64,000 bases of DNA from Phyllobacterium lublinensis (GCF_020164435.1 NZ_JAIUDQ010000014.1:62001-126000), one strand, 5' to 3'. Shown: positions 28,772 to 37,717, counted from the stretch's first letter. The notes: generated by a model not told the origin, from the letters alone. Program-made: numbers and translations.

Positions 28772-30802
28772 TCATTGCGCAGCGTTCGTCGCAACAGGCA
28801 AAGTGCAGATGAAGGTCGCCCCAACCGGTTCATTGTTCTGCGCCCATAGCCGCCCGCCATGGGATTCGATGATCGAGCGGCAGATGGCGAGCCCCATGCC
28901 CATCCCATGCTCTTTCGTCGTAAAGAACGGTTCGAATATTCGGTCCGGAAACTCAACGCCACGGCCGCGATCGCTAATTTCGGTCTGGACCTGATCGCCC
29001 ACGCGAAAAACGCGTACTCTCAATACGCCGTCGTGACCTGTCACCGAATCCATAGCCTCCATTCCATTACGGATGAGATTGACAAGAACCTGCTGGATTT
29101 GGACCCGGTCGACTGAAACGGCAGGCAGGTTGCTTTCCACATTGATATCGATTCGGATCCGCCGTCGTGCCGCCTCGTCCGCCAGAAGGTTGTGGGCCTC
29201 CGCTATGGCACTGGACAGGACGATGCTGTTCCTCTGCTCGACGGATTGCCGGAATAAAGCGCGGATGCGGCTGACGACATCCGCGGCTGAATTGGCATCC
29301 CGGACGATGCGCTCCGTCGTCATCTTTGCGCGCCCGACATTGACGGGGTCCGCTGACAGCCAGCGATAGCATGCGCTTGAATTGGCCACGATCGCCGCCA
29401 GCGGCTGATTCACCTCATGTGCGATGGACGCGGAAAGCTCGGCAAGGCTGGCTGCCTGGCTGGCACGCGCAAGACTCTCGTGCGCGAGCCTCAGCTTTTC
29501 CTGGGACCGCACCTCGTCATCAATATCCACGCAGATGATGTTCCACTGTACGATCGTGCCTTGGGCATTGCGCATGGGCTCAGCGCGGCTCGACATCCAG
29601 CGGTAATCCCCGTTGGCGCTACGCAGGCGATATCGCATCGCAAAGCTTTCGCCGGTCGCAAGACAGCCACGTAGCGCCGCGCCAAAGCCTGCAGCGTCGT
29701 CAGGATGAATGGTCTGCAAGACGGCCTCCAGCCGTCCCATACCCGGTCGTTCCGTATCCGCTACGTCCAGGCCAAGGAAATCGACCATGCGCTTGTTGAA
29801 GAAAGTGGGCACGCCCTCGGGCGTAAGCCTCCAGACGTGGCTGGGAACCATATTCACCAACTGCGAGAGTTCCAGTTCCCGGTCGCGCAGTGCCTCCACG
29901 CTTTGCCGCAGCGTAAGGACCGCAAGCTGGTGTTGCCGGGAAATGGCGGCCACAATGAGCGCCGAAAATGCCGAGATAACCAGAAAAAGCTGCAGCATGA
30001 CCTGCTGTTGCCTCTGCGATTCGGGATCGCCGACAAACTGGCTGTCACCGGACATAGTAAGTGCCATCGCTATCAGAGCGAGGAGTGTCAAGGCGACCGC
30101 GGCGCCTTTGAACTCGAAGCGCACCGCGACCCAAAGAAGCGGCGGCATGATAATGTAGGGGGAGGAGAGATAACCGCCCAACGCAAGCGCCGCGACTCCC
30201 AGAAAGATCAACCCCAGGACGCTGGCTTCAAACCACTGCGGCGCAAAGAGGGGGGCTCTGCTGCGGATCACAACGAGTGCCAGCGGCGCCACGAGCAGGA
30301 TTCCGGTAGCGTCGCCAATCCAGAATAGCGGCCATACCGCTGCGAAGGTTTGTGATTTTACGCCAAACCACGCAAGCGTCGCGCTTCCCACAGTCGCACT
30401 CACGAGGGGCGCAACGCCGGCGCCCAACACCACGAATGCGAGAACCTCCTGCAACGTTTCCAGCCGCACGGCGCGTCCACACGCACGTCTAACCAGCATG
30501 GCGCCGACAATTGCGCAAAGGGCGTTGCCGACATAGATCAGAAATCCGGCAACCGGTGGACTATGGAACCACACATACTGGGCGAACATCTCGGCCATGC
30601 AGCCGACCAGTATCCACCATGGCCAACTGTAAGGAGAGGTGAGAATGAGCGTTGCCATGAAGACGCCGCCGGGCGGCCAGATCGAAACAGTGATTCCGGG
30701 AACGATCGCAAGCGCCTGAGCGAACCCGCAACCCAGGACATAGGCCATAAAGAAAAGAGCCATGTGCAGGTATCGGGGACGGGACGACCAGATGGACAAC
30801 AT
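28772..30802 (-). CDS. MASE1-PAS sensor histidine kinase
   Basis: A 676-residue membrane sensor kinase. An N-terminal MASE1 domain spans about residues 10-290 with eight or more helices. A PAS/PAC domain follows (about 305-430, YRLRSANGDYRWMSSRAEPM), then a HisKA domain with H-box SIAHEVNQPLAAI (phospho-His near 462) and an HATPase domain (NLIRNGMEAMDS, ISDRGRGVE, GMGMGLAICRSIIESHGG). The signal is unknown. No response regulator is adjacent, so it is an orphan. ATG 30802 has GGAG upstream; a longer frame starts with TTG 30814. Confidence 0.9.
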   Translation of the reverse strand: MLSIWSSRPRYLHMALFFMAYVLGCGFAQALAIVPGITVSIWPPGGVFMATLILTSPYSWPWWILVGCMAEMFAQYVWFHSPPVAGFLIYVGNALCAIVGAMLVRRACGRAVRLETLQEVLAFVVLGAGVAPLVSATVGSATLAWFGVKSQTFAAVWPLFWIGDATGILLVAPLALVVIRSRAPLFAPQWFEASVLGLIFLGVAALALGGYLSSPYIIMPPLLWVAVRFEFKGAAVALTLLALIAMALTMSGDSQFVGDPESQRQQQVMLQLFLVISAFSALIVAAISRQHQLAVLTLRQSVEALRDRELELSQLVNMVPSHVWRLTPEGVPTFFNKRMVDFLGLDVADTERPGMGRLEAVLQTIHPDDAAGFGAALRGCLATGESFAMRYRLRSANGDYRWMSSRAEPMRNAQGTIVQWNIICVDIDDEVRSQEKLRLAHESLARASQAASLAELSASIAHEVNQPLAAIVANSSACYRWLSADPVNVGRAKMTTERIVRDANSAADVVSRIRALFRQSVEQRNSIVLSSAIAEAHNLLADEAARRRIRIDINVESNLPAVSVDRVQIQQVLVNLIRNGMEAMDSVTGHDGVLRVRVFRVGDQVQTEISDRGRGVEFPDRIFEPFFTTKEHGMGMGLAICRSIIESHGGRLWAQNNEPVGATFICTLPVATNAAQ

Positions 30803-31032
30803 CCGCTGCTCCAACAGAACAAGAAAAGCCTTGAGCCGTCAGTGTATCGTATAGGAATCGTTGTTGGTATCGGAGCTGGCGAACTTAATTGCGCGCTCAA
30901 ATCTCGTCACCGCACCGCCGCAAACGTCCGTGCCGAATCCTGAACAATTACAGGCGCGGCGAAAGAAGAGACACCGGCTGCAGGAGATCTTGCACTTCCC
31001 CGTCGCTACCCCGGCGAAGCTGCCAGACCGCA

Positions 31033-31341
31033 TCACCTGGACCGTTCGAATCCCAATGGGCGTTCCGTACCGGTTACTTTATAGAGGCCGTTCCCTTCCT
31101 GATCACTGCTTATCTGGACTCGAAGGGATTTTCCGTCGTCAATACTGTCAATCACGTCATCAATCGCCATTTTTACGGCTCGAAGCGTCTTCTTGACGTT
31201 GCGCCGAAAGTCAGCCTGGTTCCTGTCGCGTGCGTAGAGATCGATGATGACGTGCTGGTCCGCCACGCCAATATCACGGATAAGTATGACCGTTTCCAAT
31301 GACGTGTCGTTTGCGAAAGCCGCCCAGGGATTGTTTTCCAT
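31033..31341 (-). CDS. hypothetical protein
   Basis: A 102-residue soluble protein that I do not recognise. It starts MENNPWAAFANDTSLETVILIRD and continues with a charged, mostly helical region (ADFRRNVKKTLRAVKMAIDDVIDSIDDG). The evidence that it is a gene is the strong ribosome site TAGGAGGA nine bases before ATG 31341 and the protein-like composition. It lies downstream of the tetR gene on the same strand, 67 bp after it, and upstream of the MASE1 kinase. Confidence 0.62.
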   Translation of the reverse strand: MENNPWAAFANDTSLETVILIRDIGVADQHVIIDLYARDRNQADFRRNVKKTLRAVKMAIDDVIDSIDDGKSLRVQISSDQEGNGLYKVTGTERPLGFERSR

Positions 31342-31408
31342 CGCTGTTCCTCCTACCGGAAAGCTACTCCGCGAAAAGAGCCGCTGCAACTGGTGCCGTG
31401 CCGCCTTT

Positions 31409-31984
31409 TCAGTCAGATTTGGGACCGGACTTACCGATGGCGGCAACGAATCGATTGAGGTCTTCCTCGACGAAACATTCCACCTTGCCCTTTGGATCGA
31501 AACTCCACCACAGAAGCGAGCCCTGCCATTGCGACGCCATGAGCAAACCGATGCCCGTTGGCACCGACGCACTCGCAAAACAAGCCTCAAGTACGGCGCA
31601 CAATTTGTCTTTCCAGAGCAAGCCGCGCGCCCGAAGTGTGGGGTCCCTTAGGTCTTCCCGCAGAACCAGTAAGCCGTCCGCATAGGATTCGATGCCGCCA
31701 TAATCGCGCGAAAGCGCCACAAGCAGTTCGATCGCGCCTTCGACGGATTTGGGAATGGTGTTTGCGAGTTGCGCTGTCTTGGCGTCCAACCGGTCCCAAG
31801 CATAGAGCAGGGTGCTCTGCTTTAATCTGGTCTTGCTCTCGAAGCGCTGCACCAGTGTAGCGGGGGAGAGGCCACAGGCCTTGGCTAGCAGCGCAAAGGT
31901 AAGGGCTTCCGGACCATGCTCGTGGATCAGTTGGTTTGCAATGTTGAGGACATGTTGGTCAGACAGCGTCTTGGGCCGGGTCAT
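31409..31984 (-). CDS. TetR/AcrR family transcriptional regulator
   Basis: A 191-residue regulator with an N-terminal helix-turn-helix (about residues 8-55): NIANQLIHEHGPEALTFALLAKACGLSPATLVQRFESK. The C-terminal ligand domain is not assignable. It is divergent from the SDR gene, with a palindromic operator-like sequence in the shared promoter region, so it very likely represses that SDR and itself. Starts at 31996 and 31984 are both possible; 31984 is preferred because GGATG lies upstream. Confidence 0.88.
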   Translation of the reverse strand: MTRPKTLSDQHVLNIANQLIHEHGPEALTFALLAKACGLSPATLVQRFESKTRLKQSTLLYAWDRLDAKTAQLANTIPKSVEGAIELLVALSRDYGGIESYADGLLVLREDLRDPTLRARGLLWKDKLCAVLEACFASASVPTGIGLLMASQWQGSLLWWSFDPKGKVECFVEEDLNRFVAAIGKSGPKSD

Positions 31985-31985
31985 C

Positions 31986-32014
31986 TTGACATCCATTTAT
32001 AACCGAACGATTAT
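31986..32014 (+). promoter_or_regulatory. SDR promoter with embedded TetR operator
   Basis: TTGACA at 31986-31991 and GATTAT at 32009-32014 with a 17-bp spacer form a promoter toward the SDR gene. TAACCGAACGATTA (32000-32013), a palindrome with one mismatch pair, lies in the spacer and -10 region. A repressor bound there would block RNA polymerase. The promoter overlaps the start of the tetR gene, which fits repression of both. Confidence 0.5.
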
Positions 32015-32079
32015 TTATATATCACCGCATCACTGATGTCAGTCTGTTTAAGGCAAGATTCCAGTTTTGGAGGCTCCCC

Positions 32080-32988
32080 ATGACGCTACAAGGAAAAGTT
32101 GCTTTGGTCGCCGGTGGAACGCGAGGCGCTGGTCGTGGCATTGCCGTTGAACTTGGCGCCGCTGGAGCGACGGTCTATGTGACCGGACGCACGACGCGCA
32201 GGCATCAATCCGAATATGCGCGCCCTGAAACCATAGAAGAAACTGCAGAACTGGTCACGGCATCGGGCGGCAAGGGTATCGCCATGCAGGTTGACCATCT
32301 TGTTGCCGAGGATGTCAGGGAATTGGTTGAGCATATCCGTCGGGATCAAGGGCGTCTGGATATCCTTGTCAATGATATTTGGGGTGGTGAGAAGCTCTTC
32401 GAATGGAACAAACCCGTCTGGGAGCACAATCTGGAGAATGGCTTACGTATGTTGAGCCTTGGCATCAACACCCATTTGATCACGGCGCACCATGCACTCC
32501 CGTTGCTGATCGAGTCCCCGGGTGGCCTCCATGTCGAAGTTACCGATGGCACTGCCGCGTACAATGACGATCACTACCGCCTCTCCCCCTTCTATGATCT
32601 CGTAAAGGTGGCGGCGACGCGCATGGCCTGGGCCCATGCCAAAGACCTTGCACCCTATGGCGCGACCTCGATTTCGCTTACACCCGGATGGCTACGCTCG
32701 GAAATGATGCTGGAAGCTTTCGGCGTGACGGAGGAGAATTGGCATGATGCAACGAAACGTATCCCGCATTTCGTGATCTCCGAGACCCCACGTTTCATCG
32801 GACGCGCCGTCGTCGCATTGGCATCTGATCCCGATCGCTCGCGATGGAACGGCCAATCGATTTCCAGCGGTGGACTGGCCCAGATCTACGGCTTCACTGA
32901 TCTGGATGGCTCCCGTCCCGATGCCTGGCGCTACGTGCCAGAAGTACAGGACGCTGGGAAACCAGCCGACGCCACCGGCTATCGATAG
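32080..32988 (+). CDS. SDR family oxidoreductase
   Basis: A 302-residue short-chain dehydrogenase. The nucleotide-binding motif is VAGGTRGAGRGIA (TGxxxGxG type, residues 11-22) and TGRTT suggests NADP preference. The active-site YxxxK is YDLVK, near residue 172, with the preceding Thr/Ser region VTDGT. The substrate is unknown. GGAGG lies upstream of ATG 32080. It is divergent from and probably repressed by the TetR regulator. Confidence 0.9.
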   Translation: MTLQGKVALVAGGTRGAGRGIAVELGAAGATVYVTGRTTRRHQSEYARPETIEETAELVTASGGKGIAMQVDHLVAEDVRELVEHIRRDQGRLDILVNDIWGGEKLFEWNKPVWEHNLENGLRMLSLGINTHLITAHHALPLLIESPGGLHVEVTDGTAAYNDDHYRLSPFYDLVKVAATRMAWAHAKDLAPYGATSISLTPGWLRSEMMLEAFGVTEENWHDATKRIPHFVISETPRFIGRAVVALASDPDRSRWNGQSISSGGLAQIYGFTDLDGSRPDAWRYVPEVQDAGKPADATGYR

Positions 32989-33085
32989 GCGAAACAGCCA
33001 ATGCCTTGACTGCTTATGGAACTATTCGATCCATCGCACTGTTATCGATAGCCAGCGTTCAACGCCGGTACACGATCGGAGCCAG

Positions 33086-33526
33086 ATGATGTTCGGTAAA
33101 TTGTTCACACGCATCGCCAATACGGTCGCGCTGGCTGCCGGCAAACCCCTTACCTTCGTTCTGTGCTGTTTGGTTGTAGTTGTATGGGGCATCAGTGGAC
33201 CAATCTTCGGCTTCTCCGATACCTGGCAGCTCATCATCAACACCGGTACAACCATCGTCACCTTTCTGATGGTGTTCCTGATACAGAACACGCAGAATCG
33301 TGACGGGGTTGCGATACAGGCCAAACTCGATGAATTGATCCGTGTTACCGAAGCCAAGAATGCGTTCATCGGGATCGAACACCTCACCGAGGAAGAAGTC
33401 GAAAAATTCCGCACCCAATGTGAGGCCGCCGCCAAGAAAGCCGACAAGGAACTGGCCGAACGAGCCGCAGAAAAGGCGCAGCGGCGCGCTCCTTCCAGAG
33501 CATCGCGGCAAAAAGCCCGGGCTTAA
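33086..33526 (+). CDS. low affinity iron permease family protein
   Basis: A 146-residue membrane protein. Two hydrophobic segments (PLTFVLCCLVVVVWGISGPIF and IINTGTTIVTFLMVFLIQNTQNRD) with the NTGTTIVTFLMVFLIQ block identify the Fet4-like family. The C-terminus is a charged coiled region ending in a basic tail. Real iron transport is not shown for bacterial members. ATG 33086 follows CGGAGC; a second ATG is at 33089. Confidence 0.88.
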   Translation: MMFGKLFTRIANTVALAAGKPLTFVLCCLVVVVWGISGPIFGFSDTWQLIINTGTTIVTFLMVFLIQNTQNRDGVAIQAKLDELIRVTEAKNAFIGIEHLTEEEVEKFRTQCEAAAKKADKELAERAAEKAQRRAPSRASRQKARA

Positions 33527-33688
33527 TTATGGCTTAAGTTAGAAAGCCCGGATTTCGCCCGATTGACCTCTCATGTCGTTGCAATGCAGCTATGCAAAAG
33601 TGTCACTGCAAGTTTCGCAAGCCGTTCACTATATCCAGCTCACCGATCGAAAAAGATCCAACAAACAAGAAGTTACAAGGTGAGTGAA

Positions 33689-33838
33689 ATGAACTTGATC
33701 CGCTCTTACAATAACTGGCGCCGCTACCGTGACACCGTCACGGAATTGAGCCGCCTGTCTGCTCGTGAACTGAACGACCTCGGCATCTCGCGCGGCGATA
33801 TCTCCTTCGTTGCCAAGAAAGCAGCTTCGGCTCAGTAA
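33689..33838 (+). CDS. DUF1127 small protein
   Basis: A 49-residue basic protein: MNLIRSYNNWRRYRDTV, then ELSRLSARELNDLGISRGDI, the DUF1127 core. The Rhodobacter sphaeroides DUF1127 protein CcaF1 binds RNA and is cotranscribed with CcsR sRNAs; this gene is likewise followed at once by hairpins with CCTCCTCCC loops. AAGGTGAG precedes ATG 33689. A longer in-frame extension to 33563 is not supported. A possible -10 CTATAT lies near 33630. Confidence 0.9.
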   Translation: MNLIRSYNNWRRYRDTVTELSRLSARELNDLGISRGDISFVAKKAASAQ

Positions 33839-33844
33839 TACGAA

Positions 33845-33971
33845 TAAAGTTTCCGTCCGGGGCACTCCTCCTCCCAAGCCGCGGGCGTTTAAAGACTGGC
33901 ACTCCTCCTCCCAGCCAGTCTTTACAAATAGCACCCACCGCACCTCCTCCCGCGGTGGGTGTTGTTTTTTG
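33845..33971 (+). ncRNA. cuckoo/CcsR-like sRNA with three CCTCCTCCC-loop hairpins
   Basis: Three consecutive hairpins follow the DUF1127 stop. Hairpin 1: 33854-33887, 10-bp stem with one mismatch and one wobble, loop ACTCCTCCTCCCAA. Hairpin 2: 33891-33923, perfect AAAGACTGGC stem, loop ACTCCTCCTCCCA. Hairpin 3: 33932-33961, perfect CACCCACCGC stem, loop ACCTCCTCCC, then a T run. The loops are anti-Shine-Dalgarno sequences. This layout matches the cuckoo RNA family of alphaproteobacteria and the CcsR RNAs of Rhodobacter. The three RNAs may be processed from the DUF1127 mRNA. The 5' end is not known. Confidence 0.82.
33932..33970 (+). terminator. intrinsic terminator of the DUF1127/sRNA transcript
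   Basis: The third hairpin (perfect 10-bp stem CACCCACCGC/GCGGTGGGTG) is followed by TTGTTTTTT at 33962-33970, a strong Rho-independent terminator. Confidence 0.88.
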
Positions 33972-34071
33972 TGCGTGATATTCTTGCTCGCTCCTTGGGC
34001 TCTCTTTGGCAGACCGTTGCGCCCTGGCGCCTTTCACCATAACAGTCGAGCATCGGCACTGGAGGATATCT

Positions 34072-35619
34072 ATGACGAACGGCATCCATCATATCACCCT
34101 GATCACGCGTAAGGTGCAGGCCAACGTCGACTTTTATGTCGGCTTTCTTGGCATGCGCCTCATCAAGCGAACTGGTGGCTATGAGGACGCAACGCAGTTG
34201 CACCTTCTCTACGGCGATGCAACGGGTACGCCAGGGTCGCTGATCACCTTCTTGGTATGGGAGGATGGGTCTCCAGGTCGCGTAGGCTACGGGCAGCCGA
34301 GCGAGATATCGCTGGCCGTTGCCCCGGAAAGTATCGGCTTCTGGTTGACGCGCGCCCTGCAATACAACATTTCCGCCTCGGGACCATCTCAGGAATTTGG
34401 CGAGCCCGTGCTACGCCTCTTCGACCCTGATGGTGTCATCGTGAAGCTAGTAGGTTCTGAACGCGTAACGGCCGAAGCGCTCTGGACTGCCGAAGGTATC
34501 CCAGAATCCGATGCGATAAGACGCATCCGTGGCGCAACCATACTGACTGAAAAGCCCCTCGAAACCCAGGCTTTCCTCCAGGATCATTTTTCGTATACCC
34601 CAGGCGATACGACCGAGACAATTACAAGGATGTTTTCGGCATCAGGCGACTGTATCGACGTCCGTGATGCAACGGGCTTTTGGAGTTCGGCTCCCGGCAC
34701 GGGTACGGTCGACCATATTGCCTTCCGAACCCCTGGCCTCCCCGACCTAAGTGCAACCTACGACCGCTTGATTACGCATGGCATGGACGCAACCGCTGTG
34801 CACGACCGCAAATATTTCCATTCGATCTATGTCCGGGAGCCGGGCGGCACTCTAATCGAAATGGCTACCGATGGTCCAGGCATGCTAGTTGACGAGACAC
34901 CGGGTACACTGGGCACGACGTTGTTCATCCCACCGCACTTTGCCGCGGAAGCGGAAAATCTGAAAGTCATGCTGCCGCAATTCGGTCTGCCGAAAGCAGA
35001 GCGTTTCATCTACCGCGAGCTTCCTTTCGTTCATCGTGTCTACACCCCCGAAAATCCAGATGGTCAAACCTTGGTATTGCTACACGGTACCGAGGGAAAT
35101 GAGGCCAGCCTCATGCCCCTCGCCGCAAAGGCAGCGCCCAATGCGACGTTGATGGGACTACGCGGTCGCAGCAATGAGGAAGGATCCTCGCGCTGGTTCC
35201 GGCGTTTTGGCCCACTGAGCTTCGACCAGAAGGATATTCGAGGCGAGGCTGAAGCGCTGGCTGGACTCATCGAAGGTGCGATTGAAAACTATGGCCTCGA
35301 TCTGAGGAAAACTACCTTCCTCGGCTACTCCAATGGTGCGAACCTGCTTGCAGCCATGATGCAGCTGCATCCGGGTCTTGTCCGCAATGCGATTTTGTTG
35401 CGCGCAACAAAGGTTCTCGAGGAGGCACCCGAAACGGACCTCTCCGGCACGAAAATTCTTGCAGTTAAGGGTGACCACGACCTGTTCGGTGCGCACTCCC
35501 CAGCCCTTCAGGAAGAATTGCGCCTCGCGGGTGCTGAACTCACTGTCGTCAGCGTAGTCGCCGGCCATGAAACCGGAGATCATGACATCGACGCCATCCG
35601 GGAATGGCTTCATCCGTAA
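34072..35619 (+). CDS. fusion of ring-cleaving dioxygenase and alpha/beta hydrolase (MhqO-MhqD type)
   Basis: A 515-residue two-part protein. Residues 1 to about 285 are two VOC modules like MhqO/PcpA hydroquinone dioxygenases, with metal ligands expected at His7, His215 (VDHIAF) and Glu263 (LIEMATDGPG). Residues about 315-515 are a carboxylesterase-type alpha/beta hydrolase like MhqD: LVLLHGTEGNEAS, nucleophile elbow GYSNGAN (Ser near 420), Asp in KGDHDLF and a His near the end. The two activities are separate genes in Bacillus. GGAGG precedes ATG 34072. It is convergent with a second dioxygenase gene and likely serves quinone or aromatic detoxification. Confidence 0.87.
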   Translation: MTNGIHHITLITRKVQANVDFYVGFLGMRLIKRTGGYEDATQLHLLYGDATGTPGSLITFLVWEDGSPGRVGYGQPSEISLAVAPESIGFWLTRALQYNISASGPSQEFGEPVLRLFDPDGVIVKLVGSERVTAEALWTAEGIPESDAIRRIRGATILTEKPLETQAFLQDHFSYTPGDTTETITRMFSASGDCIDVRDATGFWSSAPGTGTVDHIAFRTPGLPDLSATYDRLITHGMDATAVHDRKYFHSIYVREPGGTLIEMATDGPGMLVDETPGTLGTTLFIPPHFAAEAENLKVMLPQFGLPKAERFIYRELPFVHRVYTPENPDGQTLVLLHGTEGNEASLMPLAAKAAPNATLMGLRGRSNEEGSSRWFRRFGPLSFDQKDIRGEAEALAGLIEGAIENYGLDLRKTTFLGYSNGANLLAAMMQLHPGLVRNAILLRATKVLEEAPETDLSGTKILAVKGDHDLFGAHSPALQEELRLAGAELTVVSVVAGHETGDHDIDAIREWLHP

Positions 35620-35620
35620 A

Positions 35621-35649
35621 AATCAGGCCGGAATTGTTCCGGCCTGATT
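35621..35649. terminator. bidirectional terminator between the two dioxygenase genes
   Basis: AATCAGGCCGGAA (35621-35633), loop TTG, TTCCGGCCTGATT (35637-35649): a perfect 13-bp stem between convergent genes. On the minus strand it is followed by TTTT; on the plus strand the tail is weaker. Confidence 0.85.
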
Positions 35650-35659
35650 CACTCGGCGA

Positions 35660-36613
35660 CTACACCAACGGCTTGAGCCCCGCCTCTATCGAGGCCCGCT
35701 TGGGTTCGAGGAACGGCGGCAACGACAAACCCTCGCCCAGCGTTTCCAGCGGCTCATCAACTGTAAAACCCGGACCATCGGTGGCAATTTCGAACAGAAT
35801 ACCGTTTGGCTCGCGGAAATAAAGCGAGCGGAAGTAATAGCGTTCCACTTCGCCGCTCGATGGCATCCGGAAGCCTTTCAAACGTTCAGTCCATTCATGC
35901 AGTTGCTGAACATCCGGTGCGCGAAACGCCACGTGATGGACTGCACCTGCACCCTGTCTGGCGACGGGCAGGTCGGGCTGAACCGCAACGTGCAGTTCCG
36001 CGGCTGGGCCGCCATCGCCCATGGCGAAAACATGCACATGACCAATGCCGTCGGGCGATGGATAGGTGTTGACCTGACGCATGTTCATCACATGCAGGAG
36101 GATGGCCTCGGTATTGGTAATGTCAGGCACGCTCATCGTGATCGGCCCAAGACCCCGAATCTGATGTTCGGCAGGCACCGGGCTTTTGTCCCACGGATGG
36201 GAAGGCCCTGCCCCGCCATCATTGATGAGACGAAAGCGTTGCCCTTCGCCGTCCTCAAAATCAAGTGACTCGTATCCGCCGACGTCCATTACCTCGCCGG
36301 ACTTGACGCCAAGCTCGCCAAAGCGCGCCTTCCACCAATCCAAGCTGGCCTTGCTGCCGACACGCAGTCCGGTTCGCGAGACACTATGGGTACCGCGCCG
36401 TTCCGGACCAACGGGCCAATCAAAAAATGTCAGATCGGTGCCCGGCGTTGCTTTGCCATCGGCATAGAACAGGTGGTAGGCACTCGTATCATCCTGGTTG
36501 ACGGTTTTCTTGACAAGTCGCAATCCCAACGTCTGAGTGTAGAAACGCAAATTTTCCGGCGCATTGGCCGTGATGGCAGTCAGGTGGTGAATGCCAGTCA
36601 ATTGTAAGGTCAT
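35660..36613 (-). CDS. ring-cleaving dioxygenase (VOC family, MhqO/MhqA-like)
   Basis: A 317-residue protein of two VOC repeats. The start is [20 protein letters not shown], with the first metal His at residue 9 or 10. A second set of ligands lies in VHHVAFRAP and [11 protein letters not shown]. The closest described relatives are hydroquinone-specific extradiol dioxygenases that remove quinone-derived compounds. AGGAGG lies just before ATG 36613; the longer frame to 36829 runs into the LysR gene and is rejected. It is divergent from that LysR gene. Confidence 0.9.
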   Translation of the reverse strand: MTLQLTGIHHLTAITANAPENLRFYTQTLGLRLVKKTVNQDDTSAYHLFYADGKATPGTDLTFFDWPVGPERRGTHSVSRTGLRVGSKASLDWWKARFGELGVKSGEVMDVGGYESLDFEDGEGQRFRLINDGGAGPSHPWDKSPVPAEHQIRGLGPITMSVPDITNTEAILLHVMNMRQVNTYPSPDGIGHVHVFAMGDGGPAAELHVAVQPDLPVARQGAGAVHHVAFRAPDVQQLHEWTERLKGFRMPSSGEVERYYFRSLYFREPNGILFEIATDGPGFTVDEPLETLGEGLSLPPFLEPKRASIEAGLKPLV

Positions 36614-36705
36614 TGAAGCCTCCTTGTTTATCGCGGCACATTCGCCGTTGGGCTCAATATCGATTCTGTGGCGCGGCCAATAAAGAGTGTTTAACTGAAA
36701 CTCAT

Positions 36706-36722
36706 GTTCGTTCAGAACGAAC
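36706..36722. promoter_or_regulatory. palindromic operator between dioxygenase and LysR genes
   Basis: GTTCGTTCAGAACGAAC is a perfect 8-bp inverted repeat around one central base. It contains a T-N11-A LysR-type core and sits midway in the 162-bp divergent region, where the LysR regulator would bind to control the dioxygenase and itself. Confidence 0.6.
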
Positions 36723-36775
36723 GAAGTGTTACCCCAGGCCTTCCATCCCGCCTTGATGTTCACTAGAGTAAAACC

Positions 36776-37717
36776 ATGAAATGGCGATTTGACGATCTTC
36801 TCACGTTTATCGATGTGATGGAAACCCACAGCATCACGGCTACGGCGGCCCGCTTGAATCTGTCGAAATCCGTAGTGAGCAAACGGATAACGGATCTGGA
36901 AGGAGCGCTTGGCATAGAATTATTTCAACGGTCACCGCGAAAATTGCTTGCCACCGAGAACGCCCTCGACTTTGTGGAACGCGTCAGACCACTTGTTCGC
37001 GAGATGTTGGAGGTCGCCGATACGGTTGGGCAGCGCAACCGGGCCATTCGAGGCAGCTTGCGCATAGCCGCTCCCATGACATTTGGAACACTCTATCTGG
37101 GCCGGATGATTGCCGACTTCGCCCGGCAGTATCCTGACCTTGAGGTGGCCGTCGAATTTGAGGACCGCATGGTCGACCTGGTGCGCGGCGGGTACGATGT
37201 CGGTATTCGCATCGGTATCCTCAAGGATTCAAGTTTGATTGCGCGGAAACTCTGCACGGACGCTCGCGTCATTTGCTGCAGTCCAGATTTTGCCTCCGCC
37301 AACGGCCTGCCGGGGACCGTGGAGGAGTTGAGTTCCTTTGCCTGCATAGACTATTCAAACGTCAACACCAGTCAGTTATGGCAGTTTGAGAACCCGGCTT
37401 CGCCATCAGAGCCCATTTCGGTCGCGATGCATGGGCGTATCGTTGCCAACAATGGCGAGGCAATGCGAGACATGGCAATTGCGGGATTGGGGCTGGTGCT
37501 GCTTCCGATGTTTATTGCGGCCGACGCATTGCGCGCAGGCACCCTCGTTCCAGTGCTTCCCGACGCCAAGCCCCTGCCCTACAGGATTTACGCGGTCTAC
37601 CCGCCGACGCGGCACGTTTCGGCGAAAGTGCGTGCCTTTGTGGACCATCTCACACGCCACATCGGCGACCCGCCAATCTGGCAGTTACCGGATACGCTTC
37701 GCCTCAAAAGCGTTTGA
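36776..37717 (+). CDS. LysR family transcriptional regulator
   Basis: A 313-residue regulator. The N-terminal winged helix (about residues 5-62) reads [39 protein letters not shown]. The C-terminal domain is a periplasmic-binding-like effector domain (90-300). By position it controls the divergent ring-cleaving dioxygenase through the palindrome at 36706; the inducer may be a quinone or aromatic compound (inference). Confidence 0.93.
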   Translation: MKWRFDDLLTFIDVMETHSITATAARLNLSKSVVSKRITDLEGALGIELFQRSPRKLLATENALDFVERVRPLVREMLEVADTVGQRNRAIRGSLRIAAPMTFGTLYLGRMIADFARQYPDLEVAVEFEDRMVDLVRGGYDVGIRIGILKDSSLIARKLCTDARVICCSPDFASANGLPGTVEELSSFACIDYSNVNTSQLWQFENPASPSEPISVAMHGRIVANNGEAMRDMAIAGLGLVLLPMFIAADALRAGTLVPVLPDAKPLPYRIYAVYPPTRHVSAKVRAFVDHLTRHIGDPPIWQLPDTLRLKSV

